A stretch of DNA of 64,000 bases, taken from contig JAVLRN010000015.1 of the NCBI GenBank assembly GCA_032821775.1, positions 1-64,000 on the forward strand. The letters run 5' to 3'. This document shows, piece after piece, positions 33,617 through 45,672 of this stretch; positions within the stretch are counted from its first letter, which is position 1; the number at the start of each line of letters is the position of its first letter. The translations under genes and the position numbers were made by a program. Source of the stretch: Sanguinoderma infundibulare (lineage: Eukaryota; Basidiomycota; Agaricomycetes; Polyporales; Polyporaceae). The notes beneath the pieces were generated by a model. That model saw nothing but the letters and a program-made list of their open reading frames with translations, was not told where the DNA came from and did no database searches.

Positions 33617-33980
33617 TAGGCATGATTATAGCAGGAAAGTGAGATGTATTGTGTGAGATTATAGCCTGGACTGATGTATATAAACAGTACACACAACATT
33701 GCCACCAAGAGATTTGACAATTGTCTGTACATGCCCTTTCATGAGTAAATTATGTGTGGCACTGGGAAGAGTTACAAAACTGTTTCCAGGCAGTGAGCAC
33801 AAAGAGTGCTCGATATCTCCCGGAGGTTTCATCCGTTTCGCATAATATATAGCTATATCGAAAGCCAAGAAGTATATCTACCAAACACACTTTACATCAT
33901 GTCCGTACGTTCAGTACTTGCGGAGATATGCCGAAAACAGCGTGGGAGTACCTTTTCTGGAAACAGTTTTGTAAGTCACT
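33614..33980 (-). repeat. Dispersed 0.37 kb repeat, copy 2 (inverted)
   Basis: Reverse-complement match of 18918-19286, nearly identical. Here it is joined without a gap to the palindrome, while copy 1 has unrelated sequence at that edge. The two copies bracket the ATG7 relic and the retrotransposon in inverted orientation, which could support inversion between them. Confidence 0.85.
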
Positions 33981-34141
33981 GTACATACTCTACATGTTCC
34001 AAACGCCTATCTGAAGTCCCGCGCGAAGGGAGCGCAGGAAGGCGTGAGGGGTATCGACAGGCCATCTTCGAGGGTCGAGCTCGTGTATCGCAGCGACTGC
34101 CGAGCGTTCAGGCTTTGAGTTCAAGGCAAGATGCGACGACG

Positions 34142-36205
34142 GTCAGCAACGGAAGACTAAGTAGCATAGTAGGAGAACGCACGAGGCGAGGAGGGAGTTC
34201 GCATAGACTGTCGTGGTTCGTCAGATGGGGTTTCGAGAACAACAAAAGCTTAAGTTGCTTACGCTTGGTGACGACGATCCCGAACGCGCCGAAGATCAGG
34301 TTTTGGGGGCACAAGAGAGACTGTCGGGATCGAGCGGGTTGCTCATGTTGAGACGATACGCTGGGTGTCGAGTCTAGTAAACGAAACGACTCACAAAGAG
34401 CAATGGAAACAAGCTGACGACGCTGCGACATGAGAGTGCTCAGCAGGAGTAGGGATCAGCGGGGCAGAGGGACTACCGTTCACCTCGTCAACAGTCCTAT
34501 CCGGCGCGTCAGACAGACCATCGCGACGAACAGGCAGGAAACGCGCAAGTGGGCTTGAAGAACGCACCGGTGTTGATGGCGTAGAGCGTCAAGACGTCGA
34601 TGACCGAGTCCATCCTGATATCATTGTACCCGGAGTCGGTGTCTCGCCGGCAACCACAATCGTGTGCCCCCAGAGGTACTAGGGGGCCTTCTAGATCTGA
34701 TGGACGTGCTTACCTCTTAATTCCCGTGCGGCTGTTGCGCAGGATGGCGACGAGCATCCCGGTCATCGTCAGGTCCGCGGTGACGGCCATCCCCGCTGCT
34801 GCCGAGAACATCCACTTCTCGGGGCCACAGATTCCCGATCGTGATGTCAGCCTCGTCAGCCTTCGGAATGGACACGGATGTGGATACGTACAGCGAAAGT
34901 TTTGAAGTCTGCGAAGCGGGGAAGCAGGAACCTGGACATCGAGGAGTGTGTAAGAAAATTGAAGGAGGCACAAGCAGTGTCAAGCACGAGACGCGCACGT
35001 TTTGATGCTCGCGGCTAGAGGACGGATAGTTTAGGGTGTAGGTCATCATCGCGGTGATAGGTTCGCTACGCTCACCACAGAAGAAGGCTAAAACAGCAGG
35101 ACGATCCCAGTAGAGAATACAGCGGGGGATTTGTCAGTTCCGACAAGGGTATCTCGATGGAGTGGGCTGGACGGGCTTGCCTAGTTCACCGAGAAGCAGG
35201 ATTCCCTGACGACAAGTCCAGACCGCATCAGATCACACGTTGGATTTCGGACCTAGCAGCAGGAAGCGTACCACAACGAACAGCAGCGGCTTATAGCGGC
35301 TTGGACCGACTTACGTCGGATCTCGATTAACATTGAACACGCGTGAAGTCGAGGTCGGATGAACTCACATAAGAAAACGCGCCACGCGAAGAAACTGTGT
35401 GGGTGAGATGTGAGCTGCATTCACGATGGCTGCAGCCAAGGTTGCACGAGCCTTTGACACGCGGTGACGATAATGCCCTGTCATGCAGAATGATCATTAT
35501 GCTGCGATGACGGGACGAGCGAAGAGCGCTCACCGTCAGCATGGTTAAGAGCTATGGCGTCCGAGGTCAGACTGCGCGAACACTGAGATTTCTGGGGCTC
35601 TTACAGAGACAGACCTGAAACAATTCTAATGAATTTCCTGCGACAAAGGGCGATGTGTGTTGTAACATACCATATCGAGGTCAACAACGTGACAGGATTG
35701 TGGTAATTTGTGATGACGTAGTAGTAGCTTGTCCGTTGCTGAGTTGTTCTGGGCATATCTAGATGGGTAGGTAACGCGAACTCACCAGACGTGGGCACTA
35801 GTGCCCATGTGGACCGTTTCGAAGAAACTGTGGGTTGTTAAGAATGTCATTCAGCAGTGCTCGCCTGTGCTACAGTACTCACAGAATGGCAGCAACCTGC
35901 GGTGCAAACCGCCGTCAATGCGTTTCCGGGCAACGAGAGAAGTAACTGGCGCGCTCACCCAGGTCTTTTGCCACGGACCATCATTAGGATACATTCGGAA
36001 GTAGCGGAAGGACTGGTGGACGACCATACCGTAGAGCCTGTCGCATTATACCTAATGAGTCTATGCCACCCATTGCTCGCCCTGGGGATTGAACTCACAT
36101 AAGACCGACAAACGTCCCGATGAGGATGGCACCAAAGGTGTCATCGAGACGACTCGGTGCGCCAGGCAGGGAGGTCGTTGCGAGGATCGAGGAGGTGGGG
36201 TACAT
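34142..36205 (-). CDS. DUF6534 multi-pass membrane protein 1
   Basis: Many short exons splice into a DUF6534-type protein. The start at 36205 reads RLDDTFGAILIGTFVGLM with the last Met formed across an intron (36099/36037). Later segments are YGMVVHQSFRYFRMYPNDG, VAAILFFETVHMGTSAHV, YYYVITNYHNPVTLLTSIW, IMIILHD, FFAWRVFLFG, GILLLGELG, SRFLLPRFADFKTFA, the hallmark TADLTMTGMLVAILRNSRTG, SVIDVLTLYAINTG and KLYANSLLAS before a stop at 34142-34144. DUF6534 proteins are predicted seven-helix membrane proteins expanded in Agaricomycetes, with unknown function. One intron (from about 35195) appears to use a GC donor (GCAAGC). The last residues after LLAS differ from the usual family end. Exon borders in the middle are inferred by homology with copy 2. 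Confidence 0.75.
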
Positions 36206-37230
36206 GGTGGCGGCGTGACTGGTCTAGCAGCCTCAGAGCCTGAGAGGGGTCCGGGAAGCTTATGTGTAGGGATCTGCGGGCAGCACCCCAAAGAATCACT
36301 CTGTATCTGATAGTCATCCCCTCCAAGCTGTTGGTAACCGCCGCCACGGTAGAAATCGCATCGAAGAAGGCCACGAATAGAACTTGAGGCCGCCACCGCC
36401 ACCGCCTCGGCATGATGTCTTCGCTAGGTTCCGCCAAGCCCCTCTCCAGAGTGTTAACGTGTTAGCGTGGACGCGGTTGGTCGAGAGTACTGTCTTCGTA
36501 AAAGATTGCTCGGGGGCAGGCTCGAAGAAGGAGCCATCGAGCATGACCATTCGCAGGGAGCGTTATTTCTAAACGGTTCAGGCTGTGCAACAGACTACGA
36601 GCGGAGATAGCATCAGGAAAGAGAGAAAGAATAGACAACCTAAGTGTGCTTCCATCAGAGTAAATTCCAGCTGTAAATAGGGGACAGTTCACCTGAAACG
36701 TTTGCATTGACATCCATCGAGTTCGCCATCGACGAAGATCTCCGGAAGCACTATAAGTGGTTTCCATTGGACATAGTCACCCTCTGCATTCATGCCCAGA
36801 GCGCGGAGAAGTCATTCAGTGGGTGTTACCTTTGTCCGAGCACAAGGTCGCCAGCATGCTTGCTACTAAACGTAGACGGGTTGGTCGCACAGCCCATGTG
36901 GCCCGGCCGAGCCTAGGCTAGATCGGATCTCTGCTGCGCCACCACGGTGGCTGGCTCGCTGCAATTCAATACGTTCCGCGCACAAAACTAGACTACGAAA
37001 ACAGAAAACAGAGTGATTGAAACAAACAGGATATCAACCATGATCGTGTCAGGCCAAAGAGAACGTTACCGTACACACAGTGTCGGACCACAGCTTCCGC
37101 CTTGCTGCCATCGGTACTAGTGCTTCCGAATCTGGCGTTTGGACAGAGGGTAAATGGCGTGACGGGGTTGAACAGCGAGGCGGTAGTTGCCTTGAGCGTC
37201 GACCTCACTCCACAGCTCGTCGACCTCGTC
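36206..37230. other. No gene recognised
   Basis: About 1 kb between the DUF6534 gene start and the 3' end of the FunK1 pseudogene. Scattered frames are short and show no domain. The part next to 36205 should include the DUF6534 promoter; no TATA box stands out. Confidence 0.4.
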
Positions 37231-38784
37231 CTAGTCGTCGGATTCCTCGTGCTTGCCCGTGAGGGGCTTTCCCTTGCCACGTCCGTGAAGGTCAGAGGAA
37301 GGCCGGAAGGCCCTCTTCAGCTCCGGCGGGATGTACTCCAGAGGCCCGTTGTCTGCGGACGGCCAGCTGTCGCTGGCGAGCGCTCGGTCGAAGAGCTCCA
37401 GAACGCTGTCGTAGTCCAGGACCTTCCCAGGGACGAACTTGGCAGCTAGCTCTACAAACGCCCGCATCAACTTGGTGAGAGGGCGATTGCCGACGATCTC
37501 GATACCGGCCCCAGCGAAGAACCAGGAGACCTTTGCCATACCAGCAGCCTCCGGGTCTCCCTTCTTGAAAACGCGAGCGAAGGTTGTTTCCCTACACAGG
37601 CACTGCGGTGGCGGGTCCGAGTCGCCCTCGTCTTCGCTCTCGCTTTCGTCCGAGTCGTCATAGTAGTGCAAGACATAGCCCGTGTGACGTAAAACAACCC
37701 AAGTGAGGACCCAGTAGAAGGACTCGAGCACGTGATGGACGGCGGGAGCAGTGCGCTTCGAGCGACCAGATCGGAGACGTGCCTCTGCCTTGAAGAGAAA
37801 GTTCGCCTATGATAGCAATCAGCAACCAGCAATCAGCATCCGCAGTACCACAAGGCAATACACCACGATATATATATACTCACGGTTTTCTCCTTCAGAA
37901 GTCCCATTGGGGGTGCTTCCCGACTAATGGATGAGTAGTCGAAGTCGAGGATGAAACCGCCGAACCCGTCTTGCAGAGTCGTGAGGTTTTCGTCTTTGCG
38001 CGTGGCACGGCGGTAGCCTGGAACAAAGCCGGAGCATATGAGCATGGTTCGGACCTAAGCGGACTGGTTTGAATCGTAGCCTACCGATGATAACATCCCG
38101 AAAGGCGGTTACAAGCTCCTTCGTGTTCTGGAAGTCGGTTATCGGTCGCCCAGCAGCGACGCGCATGTGGCTTCGTCGATGCTTGCATTTACCACCAGGC
38201 ATCTGTGGGGAGATGAAAGTCTGCGGCAGCGGTTGGTCGTCGGGGCATCTGCCAAGAGACTCGGGAGAGGGAGGAGAGTCTGGCGAAACTTTTGAATGTG
38301 AGGCTCAGTCCGAAAAGCTGGACTTGTGGTGCTCACCATCCGAAGTTGGACAACTACGTCCGGCGTCAAGTACAGACTCGCATAACCCGAGCACTTCCCG
38401 CCCACCTAAGTCTCCTCCGCAAGCCGGTTCGCCAGATGAGACGAAGCTGTGGAGCCGGTCGTAGAACGTCTTCTCCGTCTCCTTGATCGCGCCCACCTTG
38501 ACGTCTTCAGCAGAAACAAGTTGATCAGTGAGGTGGTCCTCCACTCCGTGACGGATGTCGCGGATTCCGCGCCACACTGTGGTTGAACGAGAGAAGAGGC
38601 GACCGTCGGCGTCGAGGACCTTGAACACAGTGTCCACCTGGGGCTCTCCACAAGCATCCCTCTCACAATAGATCGTCTGAAGAGAACGTTTCTGGGAGAA
38701 AGCAAGCTCGGCGGCGTTGACTCCAGGACTCGGCAGGACGAGAGTAGCCTCCTGGCGGGTGTTCTTCGCGACCGGTTCCGCCAT
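37231..38784 (-). pseudogene. FunK1-type kinase, truncated and lacking the catalytic loop
   Basis: Colinear with the FunK1 genes at 46953-49517 and 54647-57716, but without their first ~330 residues; the reading starts at a new ATG, 38784. The nucleotide-lobe region is present (FKVLDADGRLFSRSTTVW, a candidate Lys in VGAIKE). Then ITDFQNTKELVTAFRD appears near 38155-38085. In the catalytic segment (37900-38010) the motif HRDISVGN is missing: the text goes from YRRATRKDENL straight to GGFILDFDYSS. The C-terminal part FYWVLTWVVLRH with an acidic stretch follows. With the HRD loop gone it cannot be an active kinase. It is either a pseudokinase or, more likely, a decaying copy. Confidence 0.8.
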
Positions 38785-40799
38785 GTAGTAGGTCCTGTTT
38801 GAAACAGAGAGGAACGAAGTGATAGGCCCCGTACCTGTAACGCGAAATATTCTCCGAGTTGGAGACGAACGAGCGGGGGAGAACTGAGCGAGAACGGTGG
38901 TCGGACGATGACAAGTCGGTAAAAATCCGAAACCGATCCTAGGCGCCGAGCGCCTGGTGGCGTGATATTCGCACCGTTAGGTCGAAGCGGCGCTTCAATT
39001 CGAGTCCTAACCACTACTCGAGCCCCTGGGTTCTCGCGCATTCACCAAATATAATTGTGAGTATAGAGTACAACTAAGAGTTAAAGTAAAGGTAAGCCTT
39101 ATCCGTTGCATTTACCGCAGATTTTTATGGGGTATGAGGCTTTACGTTAATTCGACCAACATTCAGACAACAGAGTGGCCCTATCTAAAAGCCCTGGAGC
39201 AGGGACCGTCACCACCCATTCTGGATATTTTAGCAAATGGCGTGAAGTTCTTACACGATGAGCACAACCTGTAACGCAACAGTCCGTACTTGCCAGCCCT
39301 TGGATGCAAATGCCAAAGAACTTAGGCGCATATGCTAATAATGCAACCTTTAAGCCACGTATCACCGAGTAAGTACCAATGGAAAGCCAACGAACTACTC
39401 GCATGAGTCCGAAAACGTCCCAAGGAGGACCGAGCCCTAGGGATTGTCCAGGGACTGGGTTATATCGTGAGAGGGTCCGCAGCTGTCGTCGTCTTTGCCC
39501 CAGGAGACGACAAGGGGAGCGAAGATTTGTGGCCCGCACTGGCCCTTTCCCAGCGGCTATAAGTAAGAAGGCCACGTCTTCTCAGAACACCACCCACACT
39601 TCTTCGGCGCTCTGTTGGGAGGACTGTGTGTATTCCATTCGGTATCAGTTACAGCATTCCGCTCTTCCATTTCACGAATAGCAGCTTCGACGTACCTGGG
39701 CCTTTAACGTCGCGGGACAAGCCTTTCGCTGGTTGAGAACGGAGAACCAAATCTTCGCGGGCGGTGGTCTCCTAGGGAGTGCGAATGCCACACAATGCGC
39801 AAGGTACATGGTCAGTACACTCGTGAAATTCGGCGGATCACTCACCTCACGGAAGGTCTTGGCTTGCAGCGCCGACACCATGGGATGGTCATGATCATTC
39901 GGGACACGCCGGACTACTGAGGAGCGCGGTCCGGCTGCCTCCGCCTCCTCTTTACCTTATGGAGGCAAGGATGCCAGAGGCTTCAAGTTGACAACTCGAT
40001 TCCGCTGTGCTAAAAAACCGAATCTCAGCATCCTCAAAGTTTGAAATACTCACCAGCAGTACTCACCAGCTTCGGCAGGATATAGGGGAAGGAGTGCCTG
40101 GCAAATTTAACACGGCAGCCAGGTTACCCGGCTCCCATGCCCCCACAAGAGCTGAACATCGATGCCGCCGTTGCAGCGCCAGAGGAAACAGCGCCGAGAG
40201 AAGCTGATGCATGAACCCCATCCCGCCCGAGAACAGTCTTCAAGTTACCACCAGACCCGGAGTTTTGCCATCGAGTTCTCCGGAATCCTGAGCATTGTTG
40301 TCCTATTGTTGTCCTATTGTTGTCCGGCGGCGGAGGTTGATGGAAACCCTATGCTCCTTGCCTTCCTTTTGCGCTTCTGCACGACACTCGGGCGGCGATC
40401 GGGCTAGGCTCGTACACAGCCCGAACGTAATAATTGCAACATAAAGATCCAAGCGGCTCCCCGAGCACCTTACTGTGATAAATGGTATAAGCGGCTGCCT
40501 GACCACCTTGCAGGCTGCGATAAATGGTATACAAACGATCTGCCCCCCAGTCCAGTCAGCGCCATCGCAAGTCACGATAGAGAACAGCGCACGCACACGC
40601 CTCTTCTGCCCTCTCTTCCTCACATAGCCATCCTAGAGGTAGTCGTGCCGGAAAGATCATCCCCCCGAATACTCCCAAAGGTACCTCCGAGTTCCCCGAG
40701 TCCCCTCCCCAGCCCTTTACAGACCACGTCCATATCGTCCGGGGAGACGCTAGTAACCTTGATGTCGATCGGCGAGCGCGAGTGCGAGTGCGACGGCGT
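38785..40799. other. Repeat-containing spacer, no gene recognised
   Basis: Two short segments, about 39225-39300 and 40405-40485, recur in inverted orientation at about 46615-46690 and 46415-46495. The two segments are 1.1 kb apart here but only about 120 bp apart at the other site, so one site gained or lost sequence. A TTGTCCTA run at 40296-40322 is a small tandem repeat. No convincing gene. Confidence 0.45.
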
Positions 40800-42922
40800 C
40801 TACGTCCGAGGGCGCGTGAGAGAGCGAGAGAGACAGAGAGCCGGGCCGATGTCAGATAAGCCTTTCACACTGCTGCGGCCGATGAATGGACCGTGACAAA
40901 CCTTCAAGTTCGCTGAGACCGGACTCTCCGCAGCATTTGAGGCGAAAGGGTCGATCCCGGTCATCTCCAAGAACGCCGTCGGCCCTCTGCGCATGAGATA
41001 CTTGCGCGAGTTCAAGCTATAGCCAGAGATCGTTCAGCCCGAGGGTCCCGTGGGGAGGTCATCGCGAGATTACGCACAAAACGAGGACAGAATTTGAATA
41101 CACTGCAGATTAATGCGATAGACTCAGCGGGGCGCAGTGAGACCATGAGAGACACACTCACACTTGATTGCGACGACGGTGACTGCGACGTAGAGCAGCT
41201 CCTGAGGGCGCACGAGGCACTGTACGATCGTCAGGAACGCGTTGGGGCCGACGACAAGAAGATCGCGTACCAGTACCAGACCGGGAATGGTGATAAGGCT
41301 ATCGATACCGCTTAGAACGTACCTTCTCTACAGAAAAGCGTCCGGAGCAACTTACCTAACAAGAGACGCTGGACCGGAATGAGTAAGTATACAGCTCGTC
41401 GGAGCACAAGAAACTGAACACTTACTTGCAACAATCGCATACACGATGAGAGAATGAATGGTCTGATTCGTCCTGAAAACCCCCCAATAAGCACTGAGAA
41501 CGGTCCCAACCGCAGTGTCGTACATACCGTCTGATATTGCTATGGCTGCGGCCGAGCATGACCACCAGCGTGGCGGTCATGGTGACGTCCGTGAGTACCA
41601 CCAGACCAAGAGTGGCCGCGAAGAGGTTCTATTAACCCGCGTCAGCGGAAATCATGCGTGGCACCCGGCTCGGTACGCACTGTATTGAAGCTCCAGTCGT
41701 TCGCTTTGGTTCCCATGATGCTGCGACGAGAGTCCGCACGTAAGTGTCTAGCCCGCACTGAGACAAACCGCGCATACCTCATGACGCAAGAAGCTTCGAG
41801 GAGGGTTAGTTGGAGTGATTGCATTTGGGGTACGGTCGCCATTACTCACCAATGATCAACCCTGCATATGAGAAGCGAATTGAGAACCTCAGCTGAGCGT
41901 ATGGCATACTGCATGACTTACCCATCGTGCCCATCATCAAAGCTCCCTGTCAGGTAGGTGAGATATGTCGACAACCGCTAAGACAGTTACTTACTACGAC
42001 GACAATGATGAAGCCGTACTTCTTGTTGACTGCAAGAAATGATTAAGAAAGGAGGCGACACTAACTAACTCGCATGACGGACTTACATAGGTATATTCGC
42101 CGAGCATAGAACCTGCGAGAAGCATAAGGTAAGTGAAAGGGTGTCGCTGGCTCGCATTCTGAGTGAGTCCTACCCTTGAACGAGCATGATGATCACTCCC
42201 TGTTGTCGTGTCAATATCAAGACATATCGGAGTGGACGGCCAGAGTGCTTACTGTGACTAGAGGCAAAGCCTTCCATACAGCGTCGATGACGATCTCTTC
42301 AGCCTGGGGTAAGGGACCGACCAAGAGCAACAAATGCGCACCTGCAAAGACCTTTCAAATGAGCGAGAAGAGGATCAGGATCGCACTATGCATGGCAGAT
42401 ACTCGATAGGCAACGTACCAGATGCTACTACCGAGGGCCTGAGGATTATCATAGTTGGAAACCAAGGTATAATAACTGGGAGTGAAGTCACGCGGGGCTC
42501 AATGGGCGATACATGCACCGCACTGCACCAGATATGGGTCATCAGCAACGAGTGGAATGCCTCCGCGACACTAAGAACGAATAGTGTTTAGCGAGACAGA
42601 CATGGATCTGAAGGAGGGGAGGCCATACAGTATTGCGATGACCTAGCATTTCCGGGCGCACACGTCAATATCTGAGTACGCGGTTGCAACCGACGAATGG
42701 GGAAGTACTCACGAGGGCTTTCAAAAGAGGGACATCATTGGAGTACGAGCGAAAGTACACATAAGTCTGGTGTGTGGCTATACCAAAAAGACTTCCCGTC
42801 TAGTCAGTTTCACAAAGCGCACGGTCATAAATAAGCATGAACTCGACCAAGACTTACACGAGCGAAACAAAAGTGCTGATCAAGAGCGCGCCAAAGGTAC
42901 TATCGAGCGAGACCGAGGCCAT
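40800..42922 (-). CDS. DUF6534 multi-pass membrane protein 2
   Basis: The start at 42922 reads MASVSLDSTFGALLISTFVSL, the typical DUF6534 opening. Following exons give THQTYVYFRSYSNDVPLLKAL, VIAIL plus SVAEAFHSLLMTHIW, YYTLVSNYDNPQALGSSIW, GAHLLLLVGPLPQAEEIV, GVIIMLVQ, FYARRIYL, NKKYGFIIVVV, NLFAATLGLVVLTDVTMTAT, LVVMLGRSHSNIRR, SLITIPGL, PQELLYVAVTVVAIKLYSN and LNSRKYLMRRG. Most exons are 30-110 nt with clean GT-AG borders. The segments align one-to-one with the DUF6534 gene at 34142-36205, so the two are paralogues on the same strand. The 3' end is uncertain: the last frame stops at 40800. Function unknown; probably a seven-helix membrane protein. Confidence 0.72.
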
Positions 42923-44905
42923 TGTCGAGAGAGTGTGGATGGCTCGGACGGCTCTGGGGCAACAGAAATCCCAATCCGCGTCCTGGAAGAACATATAGCA
43001 TTCTCCAATGACGGTGGATGCCACCCTTCGCACCGCAGCCGCGCTTCCCAAATCGCTATCACAGCGAGCTCTTCCCGAATGCAGGTTAATGCAACCCGAC
43101 CGCGTCGAGAATTTGCAAAAGAAGCCTCCGGGCGAAGCAAAAGAACCCTCAGACGCCATAGCGCCGTATCTTGCACATCGGGATGCCGGGTCGGTATGTC
43201 CTGCAAAGTTTAGGTCGTCCTCGGCGGTGTACGTTGAGCTGCCAAACCGTGATCCTTCGAGCCACGCAGTTTCCGTCAGGGTGTATACACTCAACCTCTA
43301 CCGGGGGAAACGGATTGGAGCCGTGAGACCTCGTGAACCGATGCTCGAACTCAGAGACGCGTGAGAAGTACGACGAAGCGCCGTGGTATGCAAGACCTCA
43401 CCTAGACCTTCTGTCCACGGAGATGAGTCGAAAACAGGAGTGCGAAGCTTGAGCGACATCGAGACTGGATCTACGGACACTGGAGAGGGTGTCGCCACCG
43501 AGTACTGGTGTCCAGCTCGATGCAAAAGGTGTGTGTCTCGGGTGGATGTCCCAAAGCGGCTGACAAAGGCTGACAACGACACGCGGTGATATCAGTAACA
43601 ATGGAATTGTTGCCCTGAGAGAAGGTCTGTGGGCGGGTAGGGTTTTGAGTAGAGAACCCGGTTTGCACACCTTCGATGCTTCTTCTTCCTCCCGCTCAAA
43701 CCCCTTCGGACCCTAGGGCTTGTGTTTTCTACGCCTTGGTAACCTACATCACTCGGGTAAACATTCAAAAGCGACTGCGCGTGCAACAGTATCCGAACTT
43801 ACGCCTTGACACTGCGCGCGTGATGTCAAGAAAAAACTGCCGAGAAGAACAAATCGTTTGTTCTGGCCTGGCGCACGATGAGGTCGAGGGGTCCGCGCGC
43901 CACCGCGGTACGGAGCAACAATTCGAGTATGACTCGGAACGCACATTGGACATCTTCTGGGGTGCATGCCCCATTTCGGCTCTCAACCGTACTTCGTTTC
44001 CGGATGCGGCTGCAGATATCTTTCAGCGACAAATGTACTTACGAAATATGCAAAATGTCATTCTTGATTCGGAGTGGGTGTAGCGATCAGGTCACCGCAT
44101 CCGAGGATGCGTAGCAAGAGCCTGAGGTGCGTAAGGTTGCAGTTTGGGGCGATGACGCGGACTTGAGATGACGAGCACGACAAAATTCTAACCTGACGTA
44201 CTTGAGCGGCATGAATCCCAGAGCTAGCACTGCATGGAATGACTCACGATAGTTGATTGGCTGGATTCGACGACGTCAGGAGATGGAGTCGTCGAGAAAG
44301 AGGTGGCCTAGTTGGCGGCCCAGTTTGGTCTGCGCGGATCGCCGCTGGCTGTCCACGTGGCACCCTGCCGCGAACCGCACTTGCCATATGGCGCGAGCTC
44401 GGCAATCCGAAAACAAACTCGCGACGATATGATGCGCGGAATACGACGCAACATCGGCAGGCGAGATGCAAATACTTACGATATGGACTGCCCAACTCAC
44501 CACAGCGAACTTCCCAGCCGGCCAGGGGCCTCAAGGAAGCTGTTACTATGGACCCGACACGCTCGGGGCGTCACACGTCCTCGACCTCCGCCAACCGGCG
44601 GAGTCTCCCAGTGTCCGAGTCCTCGAAGACATCGTCCCTCCGGCTACGAGGCAACTTGGCCCGCAAGCGATACTCCCGGACCGGCACTTCTCAACCGCCA
44701 CTCCCACGCATCGATGACACCGTTCAAGTTGGCGACTGGTGTGACTCGTCCGACGACTCGCCGTATTCTCAAGTCCACGAAGGATAGAGACGCAAGGAAA
44801 AGGACGTTGGCAATAAGGCTTGGCATAGGGCATAAGCTGGCATAAGGCATAGTCGATCATGTATCGTACATGCATAGGCCGTCCTGTCCTACACCGATGT
44901 GCGGA
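42923..44905. other. No gene recognised
   Basis: About 2 kb with several open frames on both strands (for example 44257-44787 plus, 43676-44083 plus) but no domain, no conserved exon chain and no repeat that I can identify. The part next to 42922 should hold the DUF6534-2 promoter. Confidence 0.35.
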
Positions 44906-45672
44906 TCAGCACCTCTCGTCCTCCGGGGAACCGCGGTGAATTGTCGACCGGGCTGCTCTGTTCAGCGGCGAACGCATTCCGGGAACAAGGAGGCTTGGAC
45001 GGTCCGGCAACGGCGGATGACGCTGGTGAGACAGCGGGGGGCGACTTTCGCCGTGACGAAGAGGAAGCGGGAGTTCGGGGTGGCGAAAAGGAGACAGTGG
45101 GTTTTCGCTGTGGTGACGAAGGGGGACGGAGCAGTCGTAGTACTGGCTGAGGACGTCCATATGGTGGCTTCGTGCTTCATCCCTCGGCCGTTCGCCGGCA
45201 TGGTCCTTCTTCTCGTGCTTCGTCATCCCACCCCGACTCTTTGTCTTGTACGGACAGTTGAATGCGTTCCCCGAGGCATCTGTAAGCGTGAAGCGGCACT
45301 CGAACGAGGGCTCATCGTCGTCCGGGCTGTGCGCAATCTGTGATTCAGCATGCACGCCATCCGCAAATTCGCGAAGCTGTACTCACTGACGACAGAGGAA
45401 ATGGACCAAGACATTGTTGCGTTGCAGGCTTTCAAACATGCAACCTTTGTGTGCACATCTGAACATACTGTATTGTTCGAGCTAATCAGCATGTGCTGGG
45501 GTTACTGAGGATGACGGAAGACTTACAGCTGTTCCTTATTCTCTGCGTGCGTCTTCTCGTGGCGTTCCACATTGCAGCGTGCACAAGCCGGATGACGCGC
45601 CAACGACAATGGTGCCGCAGAGCAAGCGGTGGCTTTGCGGACGCAAGAGATCACCAAGAGACATAAGCAATA
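44906..45672 (-). CDS. Possible C2H2-like zinc-finger protein, partial model
   Basis: Exon-like pieces on the minus strand carry Cys/His pairs: CARCNVERHEKTH (about 45570-45535), then, after an intron with donor GTAAGT and acceptor ACAG, FRCAHKGCMFESLQ continuing to VHFLCRH (45460-45395). A second intron leads to PDDDEPSFECRFTLTDASG and CPYKTKSRGGMTKHEKKDH (about 45310-45190). The remaining ~90 residues are Pro/His/Arg-rich. The spacing (C-x4-C ... H-x4-H) suits degenerate C2H2 fingers. I could not find a convincing start, and the first piece has too few residues between Cys and His pairs. It could be a broken gene. Confidence 0.35.
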
